Shown here piece after piece: positions 39,643 through 59,391 of a stretch of 64,000 nt of DNA (positions within the stretch are counted from its first letter, which is position 1; each line of letters opens with the position of its first letter). The position numbers and the translations under genes are program-made. A model generated the notes under the pieces. That model searched no databases. It was given only the letters and a program-made list of their open reading frames with translations, and was not told the DNA's origin. Source of the DNA: Brugia malayi. Its lineage: Eukaryota; Nematoda; Chromadorea; Rhabditida; Onchocercidae. The stretch spans positions 6,623,001-6,687,000 of the forward strand of contig NW_025062476.1 in assembly GCF_000002995.4 (NCBI RefSeq), in the 5' to 3' direction.

Positions 39643-42600
39643 ATGGACTTGCACGGGCAAGTCACCGAGTACCTGATTTGTGAATTGTTGAAATTGGAAC
39701 GGTTGGGTGAGTGGGCGAATGATCATCGCGGCGGGAGTGGGAGAGGTGGTAAGGTTGTGGGTTGGACTTTACTAGTTACTTGCATGTCTTAAGCTATTCA
39801 TGTGTACAGTGCGCTGATGCTGCGAGTCTTGCAGATTAGAGAAGAGAAATTATGGTGTGAAGGGTTTTGATAGCGCTGTTATTTCTCATGAACTATAAAT
39901 TTGCAAGGATTGTAGAGAGATTGTTTAAAGGTTTTGAAGAACCGTAAAACTTTAGAATATTAGTTTAATTAGTTTTAAGGACAAGAAGTGCAGAAGTCGA
40001 GATGATTTTGAAATGTTCTTAAACCTTCAAATACACATTAACAAAGTGTTTTGAAACTTTCCTCCTCTCTCATCTTCCTTAGAGAATACTGTACAATGAT
40101 CTATCGTATTCGATCGTCAAAATTAACAGTCTTGGCCCCAGTTAAACGGTTCATTAAATATCTAAGAAAAAAGATGGAGTAGTGCTGGCGAAATATGCGA
40201 ATTCGAAATTTTTGCATAAAAATTATGTCATATAAGAGATACACAGTTGCCAAAACGCATTTTCTTGTCGCGTTGTTCTTAGCTTTTCCGTACCAGAATG
40301 TCATTATAAAATCTCACCATCCATTGGTAAAATTTGATGCATGATCTTTAAACAGATTTGAAACCTTTAAACAAATGATGAAAATACGTTTAACTTAAAT
40401 TATTTATCAATAAAACCATACGATCACTAATAAAGTTTGCTGTATCGCTGAAAACAAATCAAAAATGTTCATAATGATAGCCACTTTTTGGGACTTTTTG
40501 GGAGCAAAAATGTTCATAATGGCTGTTTGTGCTTATTCTCCAACAATAATAATTTTTCAGAATACCTACCTGTGGTGGTGCAAATTCGAAACCTTGTAAA
40601 TTCGAATTAATAAACAAACTTCTATTAAAACTTTACAGTGCCTTTTCTTAAACTACAAATGTGTATTGAACTCCTATGTATCAGCCGTAAATTTTGCTTC
40701 CAGCGATTAGCAATTATTCAAAATAAATTGTTAATTTGAATTTTGTTTCTATTATGGTTTAAGAGTATGCGATCTGATGTAAACCATGGACGTTTGGGAC
40801 GACGAAATGGGAGAAGCTGCCATGATGGAATGGCGAAACATGTTGATGCAGTGATGAAACGAGCTAAGGACCGTCGAATTGCATTAACTAATACTTCAGA
40901 ACTAAGAACTGTATTAACTAATACCGGAAGAGGTCTTTTTTAATTACTCATAAACCTTCTTGGCTTGTCTCTTGTAATTTATTTATTTAATGATTTTCGT
41001 ACTTATTTTTTTTTGGTATGAAAGTAGTTCTCTTTTTAGCACTAAAACACTTTCATATCTTATTTTATGGTTTTAGTCGCTTTTATAGCTTTTTATACTT
41101 TTGTCTTTTTTCCAATTAATACAAAAAAAGAAAAAAGAAAGTTTCCATTCCAAACATGGCTTATGCCATGTTTGGAATGGAAACTGAAATTAAATGTTAT
41201 GCTAAATTCCTCTACTCAGTGATTTTTGACTCCACTCATAATTTTGTTACTTTTCATGTTTGGAACTGCCGATTCTCTGAATTTAAGAAAAAGAATTATT
41301 TTCTTCAATCCATTTAATTACTAGCTCACAAAGATTCTAGTCAATTATTATTTTCTTTTAGTTGTGACAGGAGAATTTTTCATTAAAATTTGTGGTTTTC
41401 AAGATGTTTAACTTATGGCGTAATTCAATATCGGTCCTTTCAGCAACACAATCTAACGATCACAGTCTGAGTTTAGTCTTCACCAAAACAGACTGTAACA
41501 TTGTAAATTCGGATCGCCCCGATTCGGGATTAACTTTACTGCTATTATTATAACATTGTAATGATAGTTAAGAAATATGATTTAGTATTAAATTAACCTT
41601 TGATTCTATAGGAATATAGTAAACATTTAATAGTTAATCTCTGAAGAACTTTCAGTAGCGCAACGATTAACTCAGCCTATTTCACCTCATAAACGTTTGA
41701 AGGAGCGAGCTGGTATTTGGATGTTTGCAAAACAGTCGGAAGTCATTACTGAACCAAATATGATAACGTCTTCTATGCAACGCAGGGTTCCCTTTTATCA
41801 ATGTTCTTGAACTGCTTGCTTAAATGCTGGGTTTTTTTTTTTTTTTTTTTAAAAAAAATACATTATTGGCAGAAAATATTTTCATGTAATTTGTTCTTAA
41901 TAGAATGGTTATGTGTAATCTAATACACATAATTGTTTCCGTACATCATTTTTTTTTTTTTTTAAATTTATTTTAGTTCATTTTAGGTTCGAGAGGATGT
42001 GCGAGCAGTGATGGCTGAAGATTCTCGTGATAGGCGACGGATGTGGAATAAAGCAGGGCAAGGAGCTGAAAATAGTATTAATCGCAACGTTGTCTTTCGA
42101 ATGCCATTATCAGCTGATAATATTTTTAGCATCCATCCTTGTTTTAGGTATATTCATTTTTCAGTATATTCGCTTAGTTTCTGATTTCAAGTAACAATTT
42201 TTTAAGAATTGTATTTTGTATTAGCGATAGTAAGGAACAAAATTTTGAGAAGGTATCTGCCAATTGTTTCAACACCTCTTGCGTATTTATGTCAACTGTC
42301 CGAAGTTTATTCGCTGTTAATGTGCACTAAAACTACTAATCAAAGTGTAATGAGTGTGGAAGATTCTGTACGATACTGTGGCTTGTGATCATTAAGTTTG
42401 GCTAAATTAAGATAGCTTCGCCTAATAGGTGCTATCATTATAAATGATGATTAGTAAATCTTAGTATGCTTCTTTAATCTAAACAATTCTGCTATCAAAT
42501 CGCATTAAATAAAAGTAAAATAAAATATAGAAAATAAGATAGGAGATAAATGGAGATAAATGAATCGAATAAGATAGATAGTAGATATAGATAAATAGAT

Positions 42601-44617
42601 TAGATAGATTTAGGAATTTATAGCTTCGTTTTAGTATCATTTTTCACCAGTTTTCAAATTTTACAGTTTTGGAAAAAAAACAAATCTAAAACTTCCTGTC
42701 GACGAAACTGCAGTTTTCAATACGAAAGGCGATAGCACATTATCTTCTTATGATCTTCCAACTACTGCAAAAATTGGGGACAGATATAAAGAGAAGCAAT
42801 ATTCATTTATAAATTGTTTTTTCTTCAAAAATTTTAATATTTAGTTATCTTATTTATAAGAAAAGCTCTGTCCTCATTGATGAGATTTTTAATCTCCCAG
42901 TTTTATTATTTTATTTGTTAATTCAATACTTGAGTGAGAAAGGTTTTCTTGTATACTTCTCAATTTTTTTTTCAGGCATAGTAAAGACTTGTGTTTGTTT
43001 CCTGCAGATCCTTTATTGCTCGATTACGCAGAACGGATCTTGTCAGCTTTGCCGCAATTATTCCTTCGAAATGACGATTCAACAAGTTATTCCGTCGCTG
43101 CAACAAGCATTGTAGCTTGTTCTTTGCGGCGTCATGGTGTATGTCCAAAGGGTTCAAATTTTCAGCAAAAAGAATTGGAATTGTCACAACGGGAGAACGA
43201 TATGCATGAAGTAGAATATTATTGTTCCATGAATGAATAAAAGACGACTATCTGCTGTTTAGGTTCTTAATATTCGTTTTAGCGGAATTTTATTATTTTT
43301 TCCAGAAATTTTGGCGCAGTTTTTTCGAGAATATGTCTCCACTGAATTCGTTTTCGGTAGATTCGGCATTTCTGACTTCTGACTCGTCGTCTGCAAAATT
43401 ATTTGAATTTGAGGACATTCCAGCCAGTAATGAGCATGTATTATCAAATTCTGATGATGCAAATACTATCTCGGATGTATGCCAATCGCCGAAAACTTCA
43501 TCATCTAATAATATATTAGGTTAGTACCAATTTTTTATCATATATCTTCTGTGCAGACTTCTCATACTTCTGTCAAGAAATCTGTTCGTAAATGTTGAAA
43601 ATGGTCGTGTAACTATTAAGCCATTCCAGCAATAGTTCGTTTGGTTATTATACTCTTTTTTTTTGAATTCATATATAAAATTAAAGATAAGTTCGGCCAT
43701 ATATTTCTGCATTATAAATTCAAATATTTTAGATTGTAGCTTTAGCGATTTTCCAAAAATTGGAAAAAATGATGTTGCATCCTTGACAAATTTATCGGTT
43801 AACTCAAATGATTTGATGAAACTTGCAATAGACGATGATTTTGGGACAAACATCCTGTGCAATTTACCAGCAGCACAACCTGAATTTGATTTGAATGAAT
43901 ATCATCCGATTACTGTAAACACTTGGTTTGAGAAAGACTCGCCAAATATGGTAATTATTATTCATATATATATATATAAATTGGGAAAATGAAGAGAGTC
44001 TTTTTTATTAGATTTCAAATTGAAAAAGACTTTAACTTAATTTCCTAAAAACAATTACATAATTTTACGGTGGAATATTCTTAACCAAAAATTCATTAAC
44101 AGAAGCTACAAAAAATTTTCTGCTCATTACCTTTTTTTTTCAAAATGCTGTTGACTTGAATACAGAATCTTACAAAGTCAAACACTACTTTTTAGTCAAA
44201 TGCTAGCAAAGCCATTTATCACAATGCTAAAAACGGCAGGTCATGGCCGATTTATCGACCAATGGAGTATAGTTTTACTGAGCCTGTCATTAGTGAATCA
44301 ATGAATATGAATCAGTGGATGAAGAATTCCTCAATAAGGTAAACTTATAATTATAGTGTCCTTTCAACTTTTTCCAAACGCACAAACGATATGCTTTATG
44401 CAAACCCTTTTGGTCTTTAAAGGAGAGAGAGGTATACTTGTATTACCTTACTGCACGTTTTTATAACTGGCTACATTTTTTTGATCATTCGCGCAGTTAC
44501 AGGAAAAAAATTCATTCTGGGGTGCCGAATTTTCGTTTCAAATTAAATCATGAAGCATGCAATGCTTTCGATTCTGTTTGCGGTTCTCAGGCCTCACAAT
44601 TTAGTTTTGATTTCTAA
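39643..44617 (+). CDS. Unrecognised 515-residue protein, 11 exons
   Basis: I do not recognise this family. The exon chain is well supported by phase: 39643-39706, 40561-40595, 40764-40932, 41656-41786, 41987-42147, 42667-42795, 42976-43138, 43306-43519, 43733-43950, 44196-44338, 44497-44617. Exon 1 encodes MDLHGQVTEYLICELLKLE and exon 2 YLPVVVQIRN, a likely helical N-terminus. A basic Arg-rich stretch follows (GRLGRRNGR, KRAKDRR, SRDRRRMW). Residues 240-300 contain a Leu-rich helix pair (PADPLLLDYAERILSALPQLFLR). The rest is Ser/Asn/Asp-rich and probably disordered, with a conserved-looking patch NGRSWPIYRPMEYSF near the end. No signal peptide or membrane span is seen. One intron (42796-42975) can only be spliced in frame with a GC donor. 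The gene shares a 221-bp promoter region with the H3K9 methyltransferase gene. The basic, low-complexity make-up suggests a nuclear or RNA-associated role, which is inference only. Confidence 0.8.
40460..40521. repeat. 17-bp direct repeat with inner 10-bp tandem
   Basis: CAAAAATGTTCATAATG occurs at 40460-40476 and again at 40505-40521. Between them ACTTTTTGGG is repeated head to tail. It lies in intron 1 of the unknown gene. Confidence 0.85.
41140..41185. repeat. Perfect 21-bp hairpin, 4-nt loop
   Basis: The arm at 41140-41160 is the exact reverse complement of 41165-41185, with loop TTAT. It lies in intron 3 (40933-41655) of the unknown gene. It is too short for a usual pre-miRNA. A cruciform, a remnant of inverted termini or a structured intronic element are all possible. 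Confidence 0.95.
42536..42612. repeat. Degenerate GATA-type microsatellite
   Basis: Imperfect runs of AGATA/AGATAAAT in the intron between exons 41987-42147 and 42667-42795 of the unknown gene. Confidence 0.8.
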
Positions 44618-46603
44618 GTTACTTAGTTATATTTCTTGTGAGCCAGAATTTTAGTTTCAGGATTCAGTTTTAACCAGTATTGCATTTGGTTATTTTTCTT
44701 AATACCAATTTTCTATAAATTATGGTATGTAAAGTTCACACAATAAATGCATAACTGTATTACTTTTACTTCTATGTTTTGTTACTTTCTCCTTTGATTA
44801 TATCCTTTTGTTGATTTCATTCATCACTTCACGTTTTGCATTAGCAGCCGAGTTGAATTCGATGCAGCTGATTTTTCTTGATTATAGTATTGTAGTACTG
44901 TTGTATAGTACTCTTGTTATTTATCACATGTAATCAACATTAGATGTAAAGTAGACTCAATGCTAGCATTTTTTCACATCTTAAGACCTCATTAAATTCA
45001 CTGTATTTGATTACAAGTTAATCAAATTTTATTTAATTTCACTTCTTTCATAATTAGGGAAGGAAAAAATATGTTTTTTCAGTAGTACTATAAGATAGTT
45101 TTTGTATGCCTTACTGTAAATATGCTTTTAATGATCGTTGTTTATGAATAATAAAGGATTTATTATTACTTGATGTCTAACAATGTGATATTGCAGTTTT
45201 ATTAGAATTAAATAAACAGCTAGAAGTATATATTATGATTGCTGTTGAAATAACAAAATAGCCTGAATTTAACAATGTTTCATCATTTCAACAGTATCTC
45301 GACATGTCTAGCTGTAAATATTCATTGTGTACCAAGAAATTAGAATGGTGAAGTGTTGTTAGTGAAAGACTGAAAATCAAAGGCAGTAGTCGGTGCTGGA
45401 AGAATTCAATCAGTGTGATCTAGCACTGAAATGTTTTTTATATGTGATATTGGGATTATCTCTTGTTGATGCAGAGCAAGCCGGAAGTCTTTCAAAAGCA
45501 CGGAAGTGCATTTTATTTGTTGGTGAAGCATGTACAGGCACCTTGGCTTCATTGCTTATTTTTTGTCATAGTTTCTGAGACATTTTAAAGAGGCATCTTC
45601 ATCATTTAAAGAAGTTGCAATTTTTTTCCAAATATGCTATGCGATTTTTCATAACTTGGAGCAAATAAATTTTGCAAACAATTTTCTTCTCTTGCCAATG
45701 TTTTAATTACTTGGCACTATGAACTAACATTTTGTTTTCAAGCGCTAAAATCAATATTCCTTTAAAAATTACTCATATTTAACGAACAGTTCTATAAAAA
45801 AGACTCATACCTTTGGTCTCCAGCAATTTCAGTTCTTACAATAACAACTGCGAATAATTTCAATCGAAATTTTTTTTTTACGTACTATGCAGTGAGATGA
45901 GAAACACACAAGAAAAAGAAAAGACAAGACACAAGGAAGAATAATTATGATAGTACTGTATTAATTATCTAATTACTACACCATTCTTTAATAATACACT
46001 GATCTGAATAGTTATCTCAAAGAAAAAATTTTAGTCAGAAACCAGAAAACAGTTCAAATAATCTTCATTTTCTTCTCCCAACACTGCTTTTTTAAATTTA
46101 ATTCCATTTGATTCGGTATAGTAATTTAAACTTTTGTCACAATAGTAATTAAAAATTTTTTTTGATTATTAAATAAATATTCTAAGTGCTTCAGGCTAAT
46201 ATTTGCGCACATATACTTTTCACAGCTCCTAAATAGATTTCGTACAGCTGTTAAAGTTAATATTTATATTACAAAATCAGTTACATACACATTTACGTGA
46301 ATAATAACCAAAAAGTCATATTTGCAAAAGGCGTAAAGTGATAAAGCGTCAAAACTTTCCCAAACTAAGCCAACAACTTTTTTTTTTTTCACGAAGTTCC
46401 ATTTTATGCTTGGGGCAAGATTAAGATGGATTCATCATCAAACGAATTATGCTTCCACGCAACCCTTTGATGTCCTATGTCATCAGTAAACCATCTTGCT
46501 GATCCGTCTTGTTTCCATAGTGATAACCATGTAGGCATTAGTCTGTGACATGTATGCATTTTCTATGCTGTTTCAAATTGCTAAATTGTAATTTGAGTTC
46601 TCT
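44618..46603. other. Intergenic with one exon-like segment
   Basis: About 2 kb between the unknown gene and the aquaporin, both on the plus strand. Apart from the open segment at 45390-45578 nothing is recognised. It should hold the 3' UTR of the first gene and the promoter of the second. Confidence 0.55.
45390..45578 (+). pseudogene. Orphan exon-like hydrophobic segment
   Basis: An acceptor-like GGCAGTAG precedes a frame open for 62 codons to a TGA. It encodes two hydrophobic stretches (LALKCFLYVILGLSLVD and CILFVGEACTGTLASLLIF) around a short polar loop. The pattern resembles the first two spans of AQP11-like aquaporins or a MARVEL-type hairpin. There is no in-frame ATG and no upstream exon I can link. 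It could be a decayed aquaporin duplicate, an exon of an unseen gene, or chance. Confidence 0.25.
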
Positions 46604-48269
46604 ATGCAGCCCACCGTTCAACGATTATTATTTGAAGTTTGCAGAGAAAATACGAATGAACACAGCCCAAGGTACTCTATTTATAATAATTTTTGATCTC
46701 ATTGTTAAATCAATAAACTACAAATTTTTACACCGAATGACTTTTTAAAATTATTTTACTTAATATTATTCGTTTTGTTCAGAAATGAATATAAACCAAG
46801 TTCAGTGGACTTTTTTATACCTGCAATTGCTGAATTCGTTGGTTCATTCCTGCTTACTTTTCTGGGTAAACTTTATCACTCACCAATAATCGAATTCTAT
46901 GAAAAATTTCGATTTCCGGCGAATTAGAAGAATTTTTGACTTCGCACTAATATCTTTTTTTCATATTTATTTGAAGACGACTCAGAAATTTCTGTTTCAA
47001 CTAGAATTTCTGCAATTTCAGGTATTTGTTCATATTTGCATACAGTTAATACCCAGCTAGCAGTGTCATTGTTAGATGGTGTTGCTTTGTACACATTGAC
47101 GTGTTGCTTGGGGCGCTTCAGTGGCGCACATTTCAATCCAGGTAATTTCTCGTCATTTTTTGAAGCGAAACAAATGGAATAGATCGATGATTGATAAGGA
47201 AGAGTATAATGTTAAGTGGAAAATCTGCTTTCATTCATAAGTCTGAAAAATTTTCTCCAACTTTTGACATAACATGAAACTCAAATAAATAAATAAATAA
47301 ATCGAATTTTCAGCACAAACGCTGTCAGTAATATTTGTTGGAAGATGTCGCTTAGCAGTTGGACTTTTCATGATATTTATGCAATTTTTGGGAGCATTTC
47401 TTGGCGCCGTTTATGCGCAATGTATTCTGCAAAACAACACATTTGCAGTAGCAATGCATGCAGCGATAAGATGGTCCAACACGGATATACATGCAGCAAA
47501 TCGTTTGCAGGTGGAAAATTTGTTGCAGAATGTATTGTTAATTCGATCTGGAAGAGATCGATCCAAGTTGGGAAAGTATTAATATTGGAGAATAATCTTG
47601 AATAACATGTATTAGTTTGAAATTGCCATAACTCTTACAGTTATTTAGAGAGACTTTTTCTATAAGACAATATTAAAATCGAACTAAGTCATTGTATTCA
47701 TCAGTTGATGAAATTGGCAGAATATTTGCTGAAATAAATTAATTTATTAAATTCCATCTTATGTTTGCAGTATTTTTTTATGGAATTAACATTAAGTACA
47801 TTGGTTTGCTGCGCTTACCTGTTCACAGGTGTCATCAGTCATGGTAGGAACGGTGCGTTATGTGCTGCGATCGTATCTACAGCACGAGTAAGATCCTTTT
47901 AATATATGAATTATTTGATTTCATAAATTTAAGTTTATTTAGCACACCAACAAGAATTAGTAAGTTAACTTTAAATAGTTAAAGATCAGTGCGACGCTAA
48001 TACAACTGCTGCAGCAATTAACAATTAATATTTGAAGGAAAGAACTAAAATTTCAGGCCATCGTTACTTTTATTGGATATTCTACTATCGGCCAGACATC
48101 AAATCTAGCGAGGACTATTGGCTTGATTTCTACTGCATATATATTTTTGGCCATACGTGATGAATGGCGATTCATTTATATACCTTTTCTTGTTAATATC
48201 ATTTCCGCTCCTGTTGCTTCCTTAATTTACTGGTTCATTCTTATATGTAGTATATTAGCTCAATATTAA
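46604..48269 (+). CDS. Aquaporin with altered second NPA box
   Basis: Six-span water or small-solute channel of the MIP family. Exons: 46604-46671, 46783-46865, 47022-47141, 47314-47510, 47771-47887, 48057-48269; 265 residues. Exon 4 could instead end at 47531, adding seven residues. The first span has the family signature AEFVGSFLLTFLG. The first pore loop is GAHFNPA (Asn89-Pro90-Ala91). The second is SNLAR (Asn211-Leu212-Ala213-Arg214), so Pro is replaced by Leu while the selectivity-filter Arg is kept. The loop between the two halves carries a polar insert around NNTFAVAMHAAIRWSN. The start ATG lies in ATGCAGCCC; its CAG could instead be read as an acceptor, but this Met gives an uninterrupted frame. 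It is divergent from the orthodox water channels and may belong to the unorthodox nematode group (AQP-9 to AQP-11), which I cannot settle by eye. Confidence 0.88.
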
Positions 48270-49457
48270 ATACTCTATTATCATCCATACTTTTAATAAG
48301 CATTTAATGTCTCCTGCAGGAATTTTCAGAATTTTGAAAACATAGGCGGCGAAAAATTTCAGGAATACATTTCTCTTGAGGTTATACATTTTTATTTCTT
48401 TTTTATTCTTACACAGACTTATAATCAAATATTTATAGGATATCAATGAAGTATTCAATAGGAAACATTAATAGCATACCGAGAGATTAATTAAATTCAA
48501 GAATGCAAATTTTTCGTCGACAAAGTGGCATGAAATTTGCAATGTTTAAATCAAAGAGAAAAAGGATGAAGCAAAAGAGAAACGATCACAGAGTTATGTT
48601 AACTATAATTATTGCTGCATGTATTAAACAGTTTAGAGAGTCATTGCTGACACTGTTGATGACGTGGTACCAAGCATACAATTCACTCATTAAAAATCCT
48701 ACAACGTTTATAATTTAAATTTAATTCCAATAAGTGGAGGCATGAGTAGTGTCACCACTTAATTTATATCAAAGCCTTCAATTTTTTTTAGGAAAAAATC
48801 CTACTCTAATTTGCTTGATTATAGAATTATTAAATGCAAATAGAATTTTGACCGTATGAAAAAAAATTCAATGTCTCACAAAGAGGATCATTGTATTTTT
48901 GCAAAGATAAATAGTACCGAAAAACGATTTAAAAACTATAATTTTAATTTGAATCAGATCTGCTTTTTCCCCAGCAATCGATATTTGGAGAATTAAATTG
49001 CGAATTAGTCATTTGGATTGAAGGTGAATAAAATGGGAATTTTTAGCCTATCAAATGTTCCAAAAGCCGCCGATTGTTCAGTTTACGACTGAAGAATTCC
49101 TTTAAAAAACTTCAAATATCTTAGGTTTTAGATTTTGTTCCTAAAAACAATTACCATCTAGTCGAGTTCCTGACAATTTAAAAAGAAAAAATAGAAAGAG
49201 GCGGCTACATGACTGCTTAATACTGAATGTTTGAAGAATTTCTGTCTTAACAATTGAAGCTCATAAACATTAAGAAAATATTTAGGATTGTAAAATTAGA
49301 GCACACAAAGAGGATAAAACTAGAGTAACATGCAAGTCTAATTTTTTGGCATATGTAAATTTGAATTAGTTCTTTTTCCTAGAAATAATGTCATTTCTGA
49401 GAAGCATAACATTTATTGAAATTACAGTGCTGCCTGTTGGCCGGATCGGAATTCGGA
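48270..49457. other. Intergenic, no gene recognised
   Basis: About 1.2 kb between the aquaporin and the ATPase, both plus. A Lys/Arg-rich open frame at 48503-48718 has an ATG but no family similarity or splice context. The ATPase promoter should lie here. Confidence 0.5.
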
Positions 49458-56504
<7,047 letters not shown>

Positions 56505-58165
56505 TAAGGATGTTGATGACATTGAAATATAGGAACCATGATATCGAAAGTTACGTAATTGTATCGCATATATAGTTACGTAACTTATAGTTTAGTAAAC
56601 TAATGGTGTTCACTTTGTTTACAATACATTTTATTGTCTTTTCCCCATCAGTCTTATATTTCTTGTGCCGGAAGATATACTTGTTCCATACTGGCGGGAT
56701 AAGTAGAATTGCACAAATTAACTGTTTATACAATTTATGCACGAGAGCTGCTGACTCTCATTAACAAAAAAATTTAAACAGTTTCTTGGAAGCATATCTG
56801 AAATTTAAAAATGAAAGATTTATATAAGATTTCAGACTAAAAAAAAATTTGTTAATTTGTTAAAACATCGGCGTAAAAACTTTAAAACCAATGCTTACAG
56901 TATTCGATTAAGAGATGAAATATTGGAATTTTGACCTTGAGAATAACTTATACAAGGAAGACATCTTGGTCATTCTGATTGTGACGATCCAACGTAGTAA
57001 GTTGTCGCAGCAATGTAACAAATTAGTTAAAAACATGTCCTCTCGATCTTTTCCTAATAAGAAAGCAGTGGAAATTAGAGTTCAGCGAAACGGGGAGTGA
57101 AAAGGGCATGGTGACAATGGACATATCGAGAGTTCCAGTGCAGTAGTGTCAACATATCAGTAGTGTCAATCTTGTCATTACAAATCTTCCTTTTCGCAAT
57201 TTAACCGAGTCAGTACACAGCCTATTGATTTATTGGAACCAGCAGTCGGCAGGCATCCCATAAACTTTCTTCTATCTTCGGATGTTTACGTCATTAAATC
57301 AGGACGGTACTTCATTTAACACATACACTCTGAGCATTTCTTCCTTTCATAGCACTGAGTAAATGTTCGAAAATCTCGAAAAAAGAAGTTATTAGAAAAT
57401 AATATTGCTGGCATATCTAATTTTGCCTTCTTTAATTCATAACAATTATGAAGAGTCATTTCACATAACAAGAATTGTCTTTTGACCTTTGAATGAATTC
57501 CACATTCTTTTCAAGTGACTTTACTGTTTCAAACGAGAGCCTTGACACATTACACCACGTCATCGTTCATCCATTTCTTGTTCAATATTCTTTTTTCTGT
57601 GCAAAAAGGACAAACAGAATCGCAGTTGGTTAAGTCTACGCATCTATGGAATGAATTTTCTGTTTACAACGGCTATTAGTACTGTGAATGGAGGATAAGT
57701 TGAAGAGACATAGATGCTTCTTCGCTTCGTTGGTATCTGTTAGAATTTGTTTTTGTAATGGCGAAGGTTTAGTTTCATTCCTGACTGTAAACATCGAGTT
57801 CAAATATTACTGGATTTCAGGAGAGCAGAAGAAAGAACGATCCATGGATGATAAAAATGAATGACACCTTTACCTGACCAGGTAGGAGGTATCTTCCTCC
57901 TTTCTTCTTCGGTTCTCTGCACATTAATTGAATTTGTCCACTCATTCTGACCTCATTTTATGCATCCATGAATTTAAGGGGAAAAGAGAGGAAGTAAATG
58001 CTGTGATGACTCTTCACAGTCTTGTCTACCACTGACACTCGTTATTATTACCATCTCTTTCCTTATCATTATTTCGATTATCATCGTCACCACTCTTTTC
58101 ATTACCCTCCTTTTCTCCTTATCATTATCACTAGCCCTTCTCCTCATTATCACCCTCCTCCCCCA

Positions 58166-58183
58166 CATCATCATCATCATCAT
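58166..58183. repeat. ATC microsatellite
   Basis: Short CAT/ATC trinucleotide run inside a wider C/T-rich low-complexity stretch. The open frames over it are His- or Asp-rich artefacts. Confidence 0.9.
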
Positions 58184-59391
58184 TGTCATCACTGTCATCG
58201 TACTCACTCCTCTCAATGTTAGAGGAAGAGTGAAATAAATGAGGAGAAGGAAAGAGAATTAAAATACGAGGGACGAAGACGCCCATCTCACTGCCAAATG
58301 CAAGGGACCACCTTCTTTTCTTCATTCATTTGCGCCATGTATTGTATTGTCATATCTCTTCATAAATACTTCAACATCGATGAAGAAGTGAGTCTTGGCC
58401 TGAACTCTCCTCCTCCTCCCCCGCCCCTCTCTATCATTTTGATTTATTACCCCGAGGGATGCAGTCGTCATTTAGATTTATGAACTGCTGCTGCTAATAG
58501 TGAATTAATGATGACATCGCTATTAATTCTCCTAACATCCGTCCCTTTTATCTCTTATATTATGTATGCACATACACACAATAAATGTCGAAAGGTCATC
58601 TCGATAATTCTCGGGGAGATATGGCTCATCATGAACAATGCATCTTCTTCGATCCGTCGAACGTATCAGCTAATGTAATCTACTCCATATCATTCTACAA
58701 GTTTTATTTTCAAACTGTAGTTTAAATTTTTAAGATTTATAATCAAATAATGAAGTAATGAATCTGTTCTTATCTGATAATGATCATTTAAATATTTATC
58801 GAATTAATTAACGAGTATTAATGATGAAGTGAAAAAAAAACGGGAAATCGAGCATAAGCATTATTGACCATCCTTTATTAGAGCGTTGCTGAAGAGTGTA
58901 TGTGTCATACATGCAAACACCTGTTTAAGTACATGTTGTGATTAATTATTGAGATTAATGTAATTTCATTTCTTCATAAAATGACTCCAAGAACAGAAAT
59001 AAAAGCAGGCCGTAAGATAAAGACGACGCAGTATTTGCTACCATGTGCGCTTGCTTCTTTTTTATTTGATGGCTAAGGATTCTAAAATGAATGAGGAGAA
59101 CAAGCGAATCACTTGTTTCTGTTCATTAGGATATCGTCTATTCATCATCCAAATCTTTGTCGGTTATATAAATATTGCAAAAACTATGATCATATAATAT
59201 TCCATGTTTACAAATTGTTCAAATGCTTATGTGTTAGATAGTTTTATCTAACTTAAAATTGCATTATTTCAGATTTACTCAAAAATGTTGCAGTAAATAT
59301 CGAGCAAATAAAATATCACTGACAGTTTTTGCTGTACTGATAAGTAATCCAGTCTGACGAAAGTGTTGTATCAAAAACAAAAACTCACGTG

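Noticed and set aside
40786..40854. Second frame MDVWDDEMGEAAMMEWRN inside exon 40764-40932
   Set aside because: Acidic and protein-like, but it ends after 22 codons without a donor. The other frame joins both neighbouring exons in phase.
48503..48718. 71-codon Lys/Arg-rich open frame
   Set aside because: Has an ATG but no recognised family, no exon context and A-rich composition; may be 3' UTR of the aquaporin.
57974..58325. Met- or Asp-rich open frames on the minus strand and His-rich frame on the plus strand
   Set aside because: Products of ATC/C-T-rich low-complexity DNA.
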